Shown here in pieces: positions 10,801-18,500 of a stretch of DNA of 64,000 bases (position 1 is the first letter of the stretch; each line of letters begins with the position of its first letter). Made by a program: the position numbers and the translations under genes. The notes under the pieces were generated by a model that saw only the letters and a program-made list of their open reading frames with translations, did not search any database and had not been told where the DNA came from. Source of the stretch: Bifidobacterium polysaccharolyticum (GTDB taxonomy: Bacteria; Actinomycetota; Actinomycetes; Actinomycetales; Bifidobacteriaceae); NCBI RefSeq assembly GCF_016101585.1, contig NZ_JACFQG010000001.1, forward strand, positions 558,001-622,000. The letters run 5' to 3'.

Positions 10801-10974
10801 GGGAATATCTCCTTTAGCCAAGCGAGTGAAGAAGTCCTGGGAAGCAATAGGCTCGCCAGGGATCCGGTAGGCCCTGACATTGCAATGGCCAACCGGCCGA
10901 TCGACATAAGGCAACAGTCGTTGCCTCATGACTCGATCACACCTGTCGAGTTCACGCCCCACGTTTAGCTGCAT
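7816..10974 (-). CDS. Alpha-mannosidase, GH38 (first copy, operon head)
   Basis: 1,052 residues, cytoplasmic. GHSHIDSAWLWPKRETRRK (zinc ligands) lies near residue 277, the nucleophile region EPDSFGYTGQFPQI near 390, and NQFHDILPGSAI later. ATG at 10974 follows AGGAGG at an 8-base gap, so the start is firm. This is the first gene of the glycan operon, directly behind the promoter and operator at 11013-11059. Having it first and paired with a second GH38 suggests stepwise trimming of oligomannose taken in by the transporter encoded downstream. Confidence 0.93.
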   Translation of the reverse strand: MQLNVGRELDRCDRVMRQRLLPYVDRPVGHCNVRAYRIPGEPIASQDFFTRLAKGDIPFEHMAVGESWGTTWGTTWMEISGSIDQDHRDETPLELIVDLGWQPDSPGSHYEAEAYRPDGSIIKAVNPKNKWIPLDGRDWKGSAIDEEPSLIRSDGTFTLYLEAACNPLILGVPPFVKTRLGEGTTGRADEPNALNQLDVCHFDYEMWNYAMDLEAVSQIIRECDPKQPRYWRLGKALQTSLNSYREGDAASLQQARTALAEELSLPAVSSSLDHAVVGHSHIDSAWLWPKRETRRKVARTVSNMLALMERDPDFIYVMSSPQQYAWLEADHPDLFARLLRRVKEGRFIPVGGMWVESDGMLPAGESLTRQFSYGKRYYREHLGVDTDVVWEPDSFGYTGQFPQIARRAGMRYFLSQKISWNDTTKFPHHTFDWQGIDGTPIFTHFPPMDTYSSSMTARELNHSEENYQDKDFSDRAIVLCGYGDGGGGTTREMLGRFDRLRDVEGVAKARYETPDDFFRESCKQIHQRAGREMPVWKGELYLELHRKTLTSQQDMKRGCRQEEAMLRTVEYLCAYASLADANYDYPHAELDQIWRTLLLNQFHDILPGSAISWVHRLAREDYQRDIDRLREIGQEAASVVTRAQKEIERVPSALINPMDIDGNNAWRAVPSVPKAGGPTAMVQVSANDQGYILDNGLIKAVVGTDGTVHSLLDVVSGRELIPRGSTMGGYELLKDEPTMWDAWDLERDALLTAMPVDDPVQITAKKSGVDVVRTHGDTRITTGISLSPGARRLDFTASVDWHQDEQLLKVDLPLAIQARYAQFECQYGFIDRPIQKNNAAEEAQFESCTHRFVRVRDDDLAVGVVNASTYGGDTTPIPADPAHGKEAGTLVRLTLLSAPVFPDPDTDRGHHEFAWSVVPNEDQNAVLAQAYRLNAPVFPDGLPDAEPLVSLDTISGRLVIDWMKMADDGSGDLVIRVYDPDSSPACGRLRLGPLLKGATVRETDSLEESPLPDDLRHGLVDKGEVNAEGASLEFMPFQFTTLRLHQPQIIGK

Positions 10975-11012
10975 CCCGCAAACCTCCTCGTTTCAGCCGA
11001 TTCAACATTGAT

Positions 11013-11059
11013 AACTAAAGCGGTTTAGTTAAATTGTAGCACGATTCGCAGAGAAGCAA
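11013..11059 (-). promoter_or_regulatory. Promoter and operator of the mannosidase operon
   Basis: On the minus strand TGCTACAAT gives an extended -10 (TACAAT at 11033-11038) with a weak -35 TTGCTT (11054-11059) at a 15-base gap. Immediately after the -10 lies AACTAAAGCGGTTTAGTT (11013-11030), a perfect 7-bp inverted repeat with a 4-base centre. It would cover the transcription start, as expected of a LacI- or ROK-type repressor site. Which regulator binds is unknown; the same repeat was not found before the ROK gene at 16334. Confidence 0.65.
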
Positions 11060-11344
11060 TGACTCACACGATAAAACCCGATAATCCAGGCTGATAACCC
11101 AAATTGCCGGCGTGTCGTCAAAGGCTGATGATCAAACGGAGAAAAGTCAGAGCAATCACTAATCTTCAGACTACTGTCTAAGGTGCAAGTAGACAGCGCT
11201 CGAACACAGACAATGCCAATGAAAAACCCATTGGCGCAACTCGACTGTCGGTACACAATTGAGATACCGGTGCCTTTTCCCCTGTTCAAGTTTGAAGATA
11301 CCTTTGACGAGTCTTGTCTTTCGTACCAGAAGGAGATCTACCTT

Positions 11345-11416
11345 ATGAATCGAATCACAGATCCGTCACTGTGTAAAACTATTTCATTGTTTTACTTGAC
11401 CAAATCCTTTTGGTAG
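11345..11416 (+). CDS. Possible 23-residue peptide or truncated gene start
   Basis: ATG AAT CGA opens a 23-codon frame ending TAG, preceded by AAGGAG at a 9-base gap. The peptide begins MNRITDPSLCKTISLF and matches nothing I recognise. The stop overlaps an inverted repeat and a promoter-like sequence, so this may be the 5' end of a gene that has been lost, or a leader frame. Coding status is unproven. Confidence 0.2.
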   Translation: MNRITDPSLCKTISLFYLTKSFW

Positions 11417-11615
11417 ACTTTCAGCATGTATTTGAAGCAGGCTCAGCCTTCATAGGTCTTGTCGATTGTATTGTTCACGCTAGAGTTGACGCAGACCCGA
11501 TAAAGCTGGAATTGCCAGACAAAGCGAATACTCTTGAATTTTGATTAAAGTCCTCATTAACTCGTTGACCATCGAAATAGTCTGCCCCTCCATGAAGTCC
11601 TGAGCATTCAAATCT

Positions 11616-11793
11616 TTGAAAGCGCTGGCAAAGGCTCCTGAAACTATGGCGAGATTAATGAATTCAAAGAAATCAATCGGCCGCTTGCCAAAACCGGCAG
11701 ACATTGCCAGTTGTTTAGTCCTGGCATACGGCGCTCACCGGCAGCCTCTCGATGTATTCGGGAGGCGCGGCCGACAAGACCGTGGCCACGTGA
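11616..11793 (+). pseudogene. Remnant of a short-chain dehydrogenase C-terminus (frameshifted)
   Basis: In one frame the translation reads MARLMNSKKSIGRLPKPADI, matching the 'P.GR.g.PeDIA' region of short-chain dehydrogenases. The expected continuation appears in another frame as ALTGSLSMYSGGAADKTVAT and a stop at 11791-11793, resembling the '.TG..l.vdGG' end of the family. The frame change falls around 11730. An in-frame TGA lies at 11601. I read this as a decayed gene end; the similarity is by eye over about 45 residues. Confidence 0.35.
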
Positions 11794-11926
11794 AGACTTG
11801 GAACCGAGGAGCACTCACATTGAGCCATTTAGGCTGGGATTCGACTGGTTGGCGGCCTAGATAAATTCCTGACTGGGGTCGTCGCGCCATTGCATGGAAT
11901 TAGCAACGGCGGCATCTGCTTACTTA

Positions 11927-12010
11927 ATGCAGACCCCGGGAGGCACCATTGGCACGCCTGACATTGCCAGCATTCTTAACTTCAGTCAACGATACGAGGA
12001 CCAAATATGA
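11927..12010 (+). pseudogene. Second short dehydrogenase-like remnant
   Basis: A 27-codon frame contains TPGGTIGTPDIASILNF. It shares the DIAS core and the base string GACATTGCCAG with the remnant at 11616-11793, so it may be a second decayed copy of the same type of gene. Too short for a firm call. Confidence 0.2.
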
Positions 12011-12052
12011 CTTGTCCTAATTCATCGCGAACCTGCAGGCACAACACCTCAA

Positions 12053-12118
12053 ATAAGAAAATTCGGCCCCACACAGTGCCAGGAGCATCGCATGAGGCCG
12101 AAGACAGAATTTTCTTAT
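12053..12118 (-). terminator. Terminator of xylA
   Basis: Starting two bases past the xylA stop, ATAAGAAAATTC (12053-12064) and GAATTTTCTTAT (12107-12118) are perfect inverted repeats, and inner TTCGGCC/GGCCGAA arms also pair. Read in the xylA direction the GC stem GGCCGAA is followed by TTTTCTTATTT, a good intrinsic terminator. Confidence 0.8.
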
Positions 12119-12120
12119 GC

Positions 12121-13464
12121 TCAGGCCTGGGCCAGAGCCTCGACGATGTAGTTGTTGATGGTGGCCTTGACCACTTCAAGGTGGTCGGACTTGTCGGCGG
12201 CGATCAGTTCCGCCTGTGGCTTGTCAAGGCTGTACTCCTCCAGGGAGGCCAGCGTGGCTGTGCCGTCCTCAACAGTGGCGCCGATGCCGGATTCGAAGGA
12301 GGAGTAGCGCTCCTGCTGTAGCTGCTCGATATAACCATCCTCATGCATCTTGGCAGCGACCAGAAGACCAGCGGCATAGGTGTCCATGCCCACGATGTGG
12401 GTCCTGAAGAGGTCCTCAGGCAGGAAGGAGGAGCGGCGCGGCTTGGCATCAAAGTTCAGGCCTCCGCGGGGCCCGATGCTCCCATTGGCCAGCACCTCCC
12501 ACATGACGGCGGTGGCATCGTAGAGGTCCGAGGGAAATTCATCCATGTCCCAGCCGATCAGCTTGTCGCCCTGGTTGGCATCCAGGGATCCCAGGAATCC
12601 AGCCTCTCGGGCCACGCGGACCTCATGCTGATAGGTGTGCATGGCCAGGTTGGCGTGGTTGCCCTCGATGTTGAGCTTGAAGTTATCCTGCAGGTCGTAG
12701 GTGCGCAGGAAGTTGATGGTGGTGGCCGCGTCGTAATCGTACTGGTGGAGGGTGGGCTCCTTGGGCTTGGGCTCGATCAGGAACTGCGCGTCGAAGCCGA
12801 TCTCCTTGGCGTAGTCCACGCACATATGGAAGAGGGCGGCCATATGGTCCTGCTCTTCCTTCATTCGGGTGTTCCAAAGGGATTCGTAGCCCTCACGACC
12901 GCCCCAGAAGACGTAGTTCTCAGCACCGAGCCGCTTGCCGATCTCCAGGCTGTGCTTGAGCTGGCCTGCCGAATATGCATAGATATCAGCGAAAGGCGAG
13001 GTGCCGGCACCGGCCTCGAAACGAGGGTTGGTGAAGAGCGACGAGGTGTTCCATAGTAGCTTGACGCCCGTGTCCTTCATGGCGGCCTCGATGCGGTCGA
13101 TCACCTTGTCAAGATTGGCATCGGTCTCGCGCAGGGTGTCGCCCTCGGGAGCCAGGTCACGGTCGTGGAAGCAGAAGAACTCGACCCCCAGCTTGGTGAA
13201 GAGCTCGAAGGCGTAATCCACCTTGGCCAGCGCCTGATCCATGGGATCGGTGTAGCGGTAGTAGGGCCTCTGAGCGGTGGGATCGCCAAAGGGATCCACC
13301 AGACCCTGGTTGAAGGTGTGCCACCAGGCCACGGCGAAACGCAGCCAGTCCTTCATAGGCTTGCCGGCCACCACCTTGTTCTTGTCGTAGTAGCGGAAGC
13401 CCAGGCCTTCCTTGACGCCCTGGCGACCCACATATTCGATTTTGTCAACGTCCCACAAACCCAT
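12121..13464 (-). CDS. xylA: Xylose isomerase
   Basis: 447 residues. [20 protein letters not shown] is the usual N-terminus in this genus, and the ATG at 13464 follows AAGGAG at 8 bases, so 27 extra codons upstream were dropped. Active-site blocks [13 protein letters not shown] (catalytic His-Asp) and [16 protein letters not shown] (metal-binding Glu/His) are present; the latter is usually EANHATLAGHTF, so it differs at a few positions. The enzyme interconverts xylose and xylulose and, more slowly, glucose and fructose. No xylulokinase lies nearby; a fructokinase is encoded 4 kb upstream. The gene has its own promoter and operator-like sites. Confidence 0.95.
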   Translation of the reverse strand: MGLWDVDKIEYVGRQGVKEGLGFRYYDKNKVVAGKPMKDWLRFAVAWWHTFNQGLVDPFGDPTAQRPYYRYTDPMDQALAKVDYAFELFTKLGVEFFCFHDRDLAPEGDTLRETDANLDKVIDRIEAAMKDTGVKLLWNTSSLFTNPRFEAGAGTSPFADIYAYSAGQLKHSLEIGKRLGAENYVFWGGREGYESLWNTRMKEEQDHMAALFHMCVDYAKEIGFDAQFLIEPKPKEPTLHQYDYDAATTINFLRTYDLQDNFKLNIEGNHANLAMHTYQHEVRVAREAGFLGSLDANQGDKLIGWDMDEFPSDLYDATAVMWEVLANGSIGPRGGLNFDAKPRRSSFLPEDLFRTHIVGMDTYAAGLLVAAKMHEDGYIEQLQQERYSSFESGIGATVEDGTATLASLEEYSLDKPQAELIAADKSDHLEVVKATINNYIVEALAQA

Positions 13465-13496
13465 CCGAAATGCTCCTTTGCCTATTGCATTTGCCT

Positions 13497-13510
13497 TTAC
13501 AGCGTTTACA
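13497..13510 (-). promoter_or_regulatory. cre-like operator in the xylA leader
   Basis: On the minus strand TGTAAACGCTGTAA matches the catabolite-response consensus TGWAANCGNTNWCA at 13 of 14 positions. It lies between the proposed -10 and the start codon, a place where a bound LacI-family protein would block elongation. The binding protein is not identified in this window. Confidence 0.45.
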
Positions 13511-13544
13511 GGGGAGGAAACCAATTCCTGCCTCCTGAGCAACA

Positions 13545-13573
13545 AGAGTAGAGGGATGAATCGATTTTGTCAA
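13545..13573 (-). promoter_or_regulatory. Candidate xylA promoter
   Basis: TTGACA (13568-13573) and TACTCT (13545-13550) are separated by 17 bases on the minus strand. The palindrome AATCGATT (13559-13566) lies in the spacer and could be a second LacI-type half-site. The -10 is imperfect. A TATAAT a little upstream lacks a -35 partner. Confidence 0.45.
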
Positions 13574-13718
13574 TTCGTTGAATTATATAGAAGCGGTATC
13601 ACTCCCCCTAGTACCACTCAGCTGATTTCAAGAAGCTCCTTCGCCGTATAAGACCCAGTGCTCAACAAGCACCCGACGACAAAAAACCGAACTCGTCTTG
13701 GTAGGACAATTATCCTGT

Positions 13719-13761
13719 CGGTTTTAAGCTTTGGCATAAAACCGGCCAAAGCTTAAAACCG
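13719..13761. terminator. Perfect 17-bp hairpin between GH20 gene and xylA
   Basis: CGGTTTTAAGCTTTGGC (13719-13735) and GCCAAAGCTTAAAACCG (13745-13761) pair perfectly around a 9-base loop, extendable to 21 pairs with one mismatch. It lies 157 bases past the hexosaminidase stop and upstream of the xylA promoter, so it most likely ends the hexosaminidase transcript. The remaining bases of this 453-base gap show nothing else beyond the xylA control sites. Confidence 0.6.
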
Positions 13762-13917
13762 GCAGACGAGGCACAGACCATTTTCCTGGCTCGAGATTTA
13801 TGCAATCCTAAGACTTCGTGCAAGAAACGTCCAAAAAGCCGCAGAGCCATGCTCTACTCATTGATGATCATTCTCGCGCTCTTCCCGCCTTTCGATATGA
13901 ACTCGCAATCGATCCGA

Positions 13918-15924
13918 TCAGGAGTTCGCTCCCTTCCGAAGAGTGTCGGCGAAGCCCCAAATCACAGAGGCGATCCTTCCCAACTCTGATTCCCGACTGA
14001 CCTGACGCCAGACCGTAGCGTAAGACTCAAACCAGATCTCAAAAGCATCGGCCAGGCCCCGATCGCCTTCTGCATCCGGAGCTCCAGGCAGAACGCCATA
14101 GCGAACGGCCAGACTACGACCCAGTGCGTTAAAGAGGCGTTGACCATGGACAGCTATCAACTGAGCCTGCAAAGTTCTGCGCGCATCAGCCCGGCATCCG
14201 GCGGCCGCCCTGCCCATGCGTACAGCCGCGTCGACCAGCAGAGCGTCACGCTGATCCACCTGCTCAAGACGAATGCGCAAAGCCTTAAGCAGGCTCCGTC
14301 GAGCTTCGTCGAGATCGGCAGACGAATCCAGTGCAGGCACGCCTGCGCCCGGCAATGTAGAGGCCACATCCTGGTTGAGGCCCCCATGTCCGTCATCAAG
14401 CTCCCAGTAACGCACCATATCGTCCCAGCCGAAGACCGCACTGGAGCCAGCTTGGATCAGTGCCGGCAGATAGTCCCCCGCCGCATCCCCATAGACCAAC
14501 AGGCCCAGATCCCTGTCCACCCGGTCTCGATCATCGTCATTGGGGTTCCAGAAGCACTGCGCAGCGTAGGCCATGCCAGGCAAGCTCATGCGCGGATCGT
14601 TGATGTGCCCGTAATCACCCCAGTCGGTGACCATGGCTCCAACGGCACCGTACTGGATCCCATATTGACTCAGACGGCTGATGTTCTTCCAGGCATTGTC
14701 GATTCCAGGAAGGAGAAGATTCCAGGCATGAACGGCCGAGCAGACTACCTGTCGGGCCCCCGTCGAGGCTACAAGGGCAACCTTGTCCGGTTCCACCTGC
14801 GGGTCATAGAGCCAGTTGAGCAGCGTACAGTCCTCGGGCAGCCTGTCCAAGATTCTGGGCATGGACACAGCGACATCGCCCCAGAACATGGGATGGCGAC
14901 CCTGCCCATGCAGGTGATCGCACAGGCTAATCAGATAATCGGCATACATGTCAGCAGGATCCTTGCTGGAACCATCCTTCCGCGAACGCCCCTTGCCCAG
15001 ATCGAAGGTCTCATCTCCGCCGATATTGAAGTTACGCGTACGCATAAGCGGCGCATAGGCGTCAATCAGCCCAGTGGAGAATGCCAGGGCCTGTGGATGG
15101 TTGACATTGATGGTGTGATGCTCCTGGCGCTCTATAAAAGAGTAGGGCCGGTCCGCCTGCTCGGGAAACTCGCCCAGATCCCTGAATCCGCGAGTGCGAA
15201 GGCTGGTGTAATGGTGGCCGAAGGTGGAAATCGAAGGCACCAACTCGATGCCCAGGCGGGCGCAATAGTCATCGAAGTCGGTGATCTGCCCGGGCTCCAG
15301 AGGGCTTGTGCCCCTCCAGGCCTCGCTCATGCCCGGGAAAGCCATGGTGTGCTCAATGTAGAGCTGCAGCTGATTGAACTTATACAGGGCCAATATGTCC
15401 GCCCAGTGCCGCAGCCATTCCATGGTGGGCACCCGACCGCGGGTCACATCCAGACTGTAGATGCGCGTTGGATAGGCGGGGCGGTCCTGAATGTGCAAGG
15501 CGGGAAGCACCGGACCGCATTGCATGATGACCTGGCGGAGGGTCTGTACCCCCCATCGCAGTCCCTGACCGTCGCCGCCGCGGACATCCACGATGGGGCG
15601 GCGCTCCCCCTGATCGGCGATGCTCAGAAGATACTCTTGAGGACCAAGTTTTTGGTCCAGGTCCAGACTGATTGCGCCAGTCCAAGCCCCCCCTCGCGAA
15701 TGATCCCAGACCATACCCGTAGCCTGCTTGATGGTATCTGTCAACTGGTCGCTGAGGACGGAAGCCAGCTCCTGGTCAACTGCTGAACCGCAGACAATTC
15801 TGCCCGCCACTGGCAACAGCAGCTGACCCCGATCCCTTTGCATGTGAAGCGGCCGGGGAATCAGGGCCAGCGGCCGCTCCTTCGACGGATCGGCGACGGT
15901 GTCGATGCCATTATCAAGACTCAT
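13918..15924 (-). CDS. Beta-N-acetylhexosaminidase, GH20
   Basis: 668 residues without signal peptide. An N-terminal GH20b-like domain (IPRPLHMQRDRGQLLLPVAG) precedes the catalytic barrel, which starts near residue 140 (RIYSLDVTRGRVPTMEWL). The Asp-Glu pair of substrate-assisted catalysis is in FNIGGDETFDLGKG, near residue 301. It should release terminal GlcNAc or GalNAc from imported glycans, fitting the neighbouring mannosidase operon. The start MSLDNG at 15924 has AAAGG 10 bases before it; the 33 codons upstream are rich in Trp/Arg and unlike the family. Expressed alone, divergent from the ROK gene. Confidence 0.88.
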   Translation of the reverse strand: MSLDNGIDTVADPSKERPLALIPRPLHMQRDRGQLLLPVAGRIVCGSAVDQELASVLSDQLTDTIKQATGMVWDHSRGGAWTGAISLDLDQKLGPQEYLLSIADQGERRPIVDVRGGDGQGLRWGVQTLRQVIMQCGPVLPALHIQDRPAYPTRIYSLDVTRGRVPTMEWLRHWADILALYKFNQLQLYIEHTMAFPGMSEAWRGTSPLEPGQITDFDDYCARLGIELVPSISTFGHHYTSLRTRGFRDLGEFPEQADRPYSFIERQEHHTINVNHPQALAFSTGLIDAYAPLMRTRNFNIGGDETFDLGKGRSRKDGSSKDPADMYADYLISLCDHLHGQGRHPMFWGDVAVSMPRILDRLPEDCTLLNWLYDPQVEPDKVALVASTGARQVVCSAVHAWNLLLPGIDNAWKNISRLSQYGIQYGAVGAMVTDWGDYGHINDPRMSLPGMAYAAQCFWNPNDDDRDRVDRDLGLLVYGDAAGDYLPALIQAGSSAVFGWDDMVRYWELDDGHGGLNQDVASTLPGAGVPALDSSADLDEARRSLLKALRIRLEQVDQRDALLVDAAVRMGRAAAGCRADARRTLQAQLIAVHGQRLFNALGRSLAVRYGVLPGAPDAEGDRGLADAFEIWFESYATVWRQVSRESELGRIASVIWGFADTLRKGANS

Positions 15925-16333
15925 GATCCATACCTTTCGTGCAATAGACTGATGCCACTGACGACCGCGTCGTTGACATGCTCCAGCCATGACCATCGAT
16001 GGCCACCTCATCAGTCTACCCATAAGCCGGAGACGAGAAGAGGTGCCGGCGTTTAGGGCGAACGGGCACCGTCAGAGCCCAATATCCACCGCACAAGCAG
16101 CTCGCTTAGGACTGCGAGCCTACAAGAACCTACTATCCATCGCACTGGTGAAGAAGTAGAGGCTGATGAACTTCTTGGCTGCGATGAAGCGGCCAACGAC
16201 GGGATTGTCTTGTCGAGAAACCTTGAACAACTTTGAAAGTTTGTGAAAGGATAATAAACAGTGTTAATATATAAACGTTGTTCATAAAGTGCACGAAGAT
16301 CGTGAGACTGTACTACTCAAGGAGGAGGTCGAC
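15925..16333. promoter_or_regulatory. Divergent control region between GH20 and ROK genes
   Basis: A 409-base gap. For the plus-strand ROK gene a candidate promoter is TTGTGA (16241-16246), 18 bases, TAATAT (16265-16270). The AT-rich run around it contains GTTAATATATAAAC, a near-palindrome that could be an auto-regulatory ROK site. No convincing promoter was found for the hexosaminidase strand, and nothing else is visible. Confidence 0.35.
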
Positions 16334-17611
16334 ATGCGCGGCAGTCCATACGCCAGCACACCAAAGGCCCTCTCCGAACTCAATCAGTCACGCATCGTCC
16401 AATATCTGCATCAGCACGGCACCAGTTCACGAGCCCAGATGGCACGGGACCTCAACCTGACGCCGGCGGCCGTAGGCAAGCTGGTGGCCCGCCTAATCAG
16501 CTTGGGCCTAATCAGCGAGACCGGAAGCATGGACTCAGAGGGCGGCCGTCGATCCATCGGCCTGGCCCTGAACGCCGACCGCTACCAGGTCATCGGAGTC
16601 AAGTTCGCCCGCAGTTTGGTCAGCATCGGACTCTTCGACATCAGCGGCCATCTCCTGGACTCGGAGGAGCTGCCCCCCGTCGATCCCGATGACATCCCCG
16701 GCACAGTAACTGAAGTCAGAACGCGAGTGAGAAAACGTCTGGAGACAAACCCCACCATCGTGGCCGTGGGCATGGCTGTGCCGGGCCCCTACCTGCGAGA
16801 AACCGGCCGCATCGCCCTGGTTACCAGCATGCCCGGCTGGCGTGGCGTGGACTTTATACACGAATTCGGCCAGGCTTTCCGCGTACCCACCTTCATCGAG
16901 CAGGATGCACGAGCTGGCGCGCTGGCCCAGAGCCTCTTCGACCCCCGCGTGAGCGCTTCCAGCATGGCCTACTTCCTGGTGGGCGAAGGCGTGGGATTAG
17001 GAGTCATAGACAGAGGCGCCCTGGTGGACGGAAGCCAGGGAGCGGCCACCGAAATCGGCCACGTCAGCATCGACCTGAATGGCCTGTCCTGCGAGTGCGG
17101 CAACCGCGGCTGCCTGGAATGCTACTGCTCGGCGGTAGCCATCCACCGCCGCATGTGCCAGCCGGATATGCGGGATCACTTCCCTGGAATCGAGACCATG
17201 ACCCACGCCAAGGCCTGCACAAGTCTGTTCGACCAGGCCCGCTCGGGCCAGCAGGTCGCCCGGACCTTGGTGGATCAAATAGCCGACTACGTGGGCTATG
17301 GCTGCGTGACCATCGTCAACGCCTACAACCCTGCTCAAATCATCATCGGAGACATGGTGGCCGCCGCTGGTTCCCGCCTACTGGAACGAGTTCGAACCAT
17401 AGTATCCCAACGCGCCCTGCCCGGCTTGCGCGAGCACACGCAGATTCTGCTCTCCCGTCTTCCAGCCGATGCCACACTGACCGGAGCCGCTGCGGTGGCG
17501 GCCAGCCAATTTTTGGAGCACCCGGCCAGCATGGGCCGCACAACTGTGAAATCAGCAAACACAAGGCGGGCACATCGCCCGTCGTCAGGAAAGGAACACC
17601 ATGACCAGTAA
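16334..17611 (+). CDS. ROK-family transcriptional regulator
   Basis: 425 residues. A winged helix-turn-helix occupies about residues 17-70 (SRAQMARDLNLTPAAVGKL is the recognition region), followed by a ROK domain with the zinc motif CECGNRGCLECYC. Such proteins are NagC/XylR-like regulators that sense sugars. ATG at 16334 follows AGGAGGAGG by 6 bases, which settles the start over an upstream GTG. It overlaps the fructokinase gene by 11 bases, so the two are co-expressed, and it is divergent from the GH20 gene, which it may control together with xylA or the mannosidase operon. Confidence 0.9.
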   Translation: MRGSPYASTPKALSELNQSRIVQYLHQHGTSSRAQMARDLNLTPAAVGKLVARLISLGLISETGSMDSEGGRRSIGLALNADRYQVIGVKFARSLVSIGLFDISGHLLDSEELPPVDPDDIPGTVTEVRTRVRKRLETNPTIVAVGMAVPGPYLRETGRIALVTSMPGWRGVDFIHEFGQAFRVPTFIEQDARAGALAQSLFDPRVSASSMAYFLVGEGVGLGVIDRGALVDGSQGAATEIGHVSIDLNGLSCECGNRGCLECYCSAVAIHRRMCQPDMRDHFPGIETMTHAKACTSLFDQARSGQQVARTLVDQIADYVGYGCVTIVNAYNPAQIIIGDMVAAAGSRLLERVRTIVSQRALPGLREHTQILLSRLPADATLTGAAAVAASQFLEHPASMGRTTVKSANTRRAHRPSSGKEHHDQ

Positions 17612-18500
17612 ACCCGTGGTCCTCAGCATCGGCGAGATCCTCTGGGACGTCCTGCCAACAGGCAAGCGGGCCGGTGGAGCACCGGTCAACTTCAGTTATC
17701 ATGCCGCAAAGAACGGGGCGGAAGGCTATGCCTTCAGCGCCGTGGGCCGGGACGACCTGGGCCGGGAGCTTGAGGAGGCGGTCCAGAAGGCCGGCGTCGA
17801 TGCCTTCCTACAGCACAACGACCACCCCACCAGCACCGTCGAGGTCCAGCTGACCGAGGGCATCCCCCAGTACGTCTTCAAGCCTGATGTGGCCTGGGAT
17901 CATCTGGAATACACGGATGACCTGGCCGGGCTGGCCAGCAAGGCCGACGCCGTCTGCTACGGCACGTTGAGCATGCGCAGCAGTGGGTCCCGCGAAACCT
18001 GCCTGCAGGTCCTGCGCCACACCAAGAGCCATGCCATGCGCTTCTTCGACATCAACCTGCGCGGCACCTTTTACAGCAAGGATCTAATCCAGGAACTGCT
18101 GGACATGGCCACGGTTTTCAAGCTCAACGACGAGGAACTGGTCACCCTGCGCGACATGTTCCACATTCCTGGGGCCACCGACGACGAGCTCTGCAGCTGG
18201 TTCATGGACCAGTGGCATCTGGACACCATCGTGCTGACCGCCGGCAGCGACTACAGTACAATCTACCTGGCGGATGGGCAGTCCTCACACCTGCCTACGC
18301 CTAAAATCACTGTGGCCGACACAGTCGGGGCCGGCGATGCCTTCTCCGGCACCTTCGCAATCAACCGCCTATTGGGGGCCTCCCTGACTCAGGCCCACCG
18401 GGCTGCAGTCAACACCGCTGCCTTCGTCTGCACCCAGCAGGGCGCTTGGCCCGAATATCCTGAGCATATCCCCGACTATCTAGGCCAGCAGGGCCAATGA
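17601..18500 (+). CDS. PfkB-family sugar kinase, probable fructokinase
   Basis: 299 residues. The N-terminal substrate side reads SIGEILWDVLPTGKRAGGAP and the C-terminal anion-hole motif is DTVGAGDAFSG with the catalytic Asp. This short form resembles bacterial fructokinases (ScrK-like PfkB members) rather than ribokinase. It would give fructose 6-phosphate, which enters the bifid shunt directly. Start overlaps the ROK regulator; ATG follows AGGAA. Together with xylA nearby it could handle hexoses from the glycan operon after isomerisation, an inference from position only. Confidence 0.8.
   Translation: MTSKPVVLSIGEILWDVLPTGKRAGGAPVNFSYHAAKNGAEGYAFSAVGRDDLGRELEEAVQKAGVDAFLQHNDHPTSTVEVQLTEGIPQYVFKPDVAWDHLEYTDDLAGLASKADAVCYGTLSMRSSGSRETCLQVLRHTKSHAMRFFDINLRGTFYSKDLIQELLDMATVFKLNDEELVTLRDMFHIPGATDDELCSWFMDQWHLDTIVLTAGSDYSTIYLADGQSSHLPTPKITVADTVGAGDAFSGTFAINRLLGASLTQAHRAAVNTAAFVCTQQGAWPEYPEHIPDYLGQQGQ

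Larger units (their letters stand above)
11040..12052. other. 1-kb gene-poor stretch with decayed coding traces
   Basis: No intact gene of normal size is visible. It holds a 23-codon frame at 11345-11416 (+) after an excellent ribosome-binding site (AAGGAG, 9 bases from ATG), an inverted repeat ACCAAA-TCCT-TTTGGT at 11399-11414, a promoter-like TTTACT-17-TAGACT beside that repeat, and two remnants resembling the C-terminal part of short-chain dehydrogenases (listed separately). It looks like the scar of a sugar-metabolism gene and its control region. Confidence 0.4.

Noticed and set aside
11480-11704. 74-codon minus-strand frame that might be a regulator fragment
   Set aside because: No helix-turn-helix is visible and it overlaps the dehydrogenase-like remnant on the other strand.
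14140-15786. 548-codon plus-strand frame
   Set aside because: Antisense to the GH20 gene, which has clear catalytic motifs; the product is a Gly/Gln/His-rich shadow with no domain.
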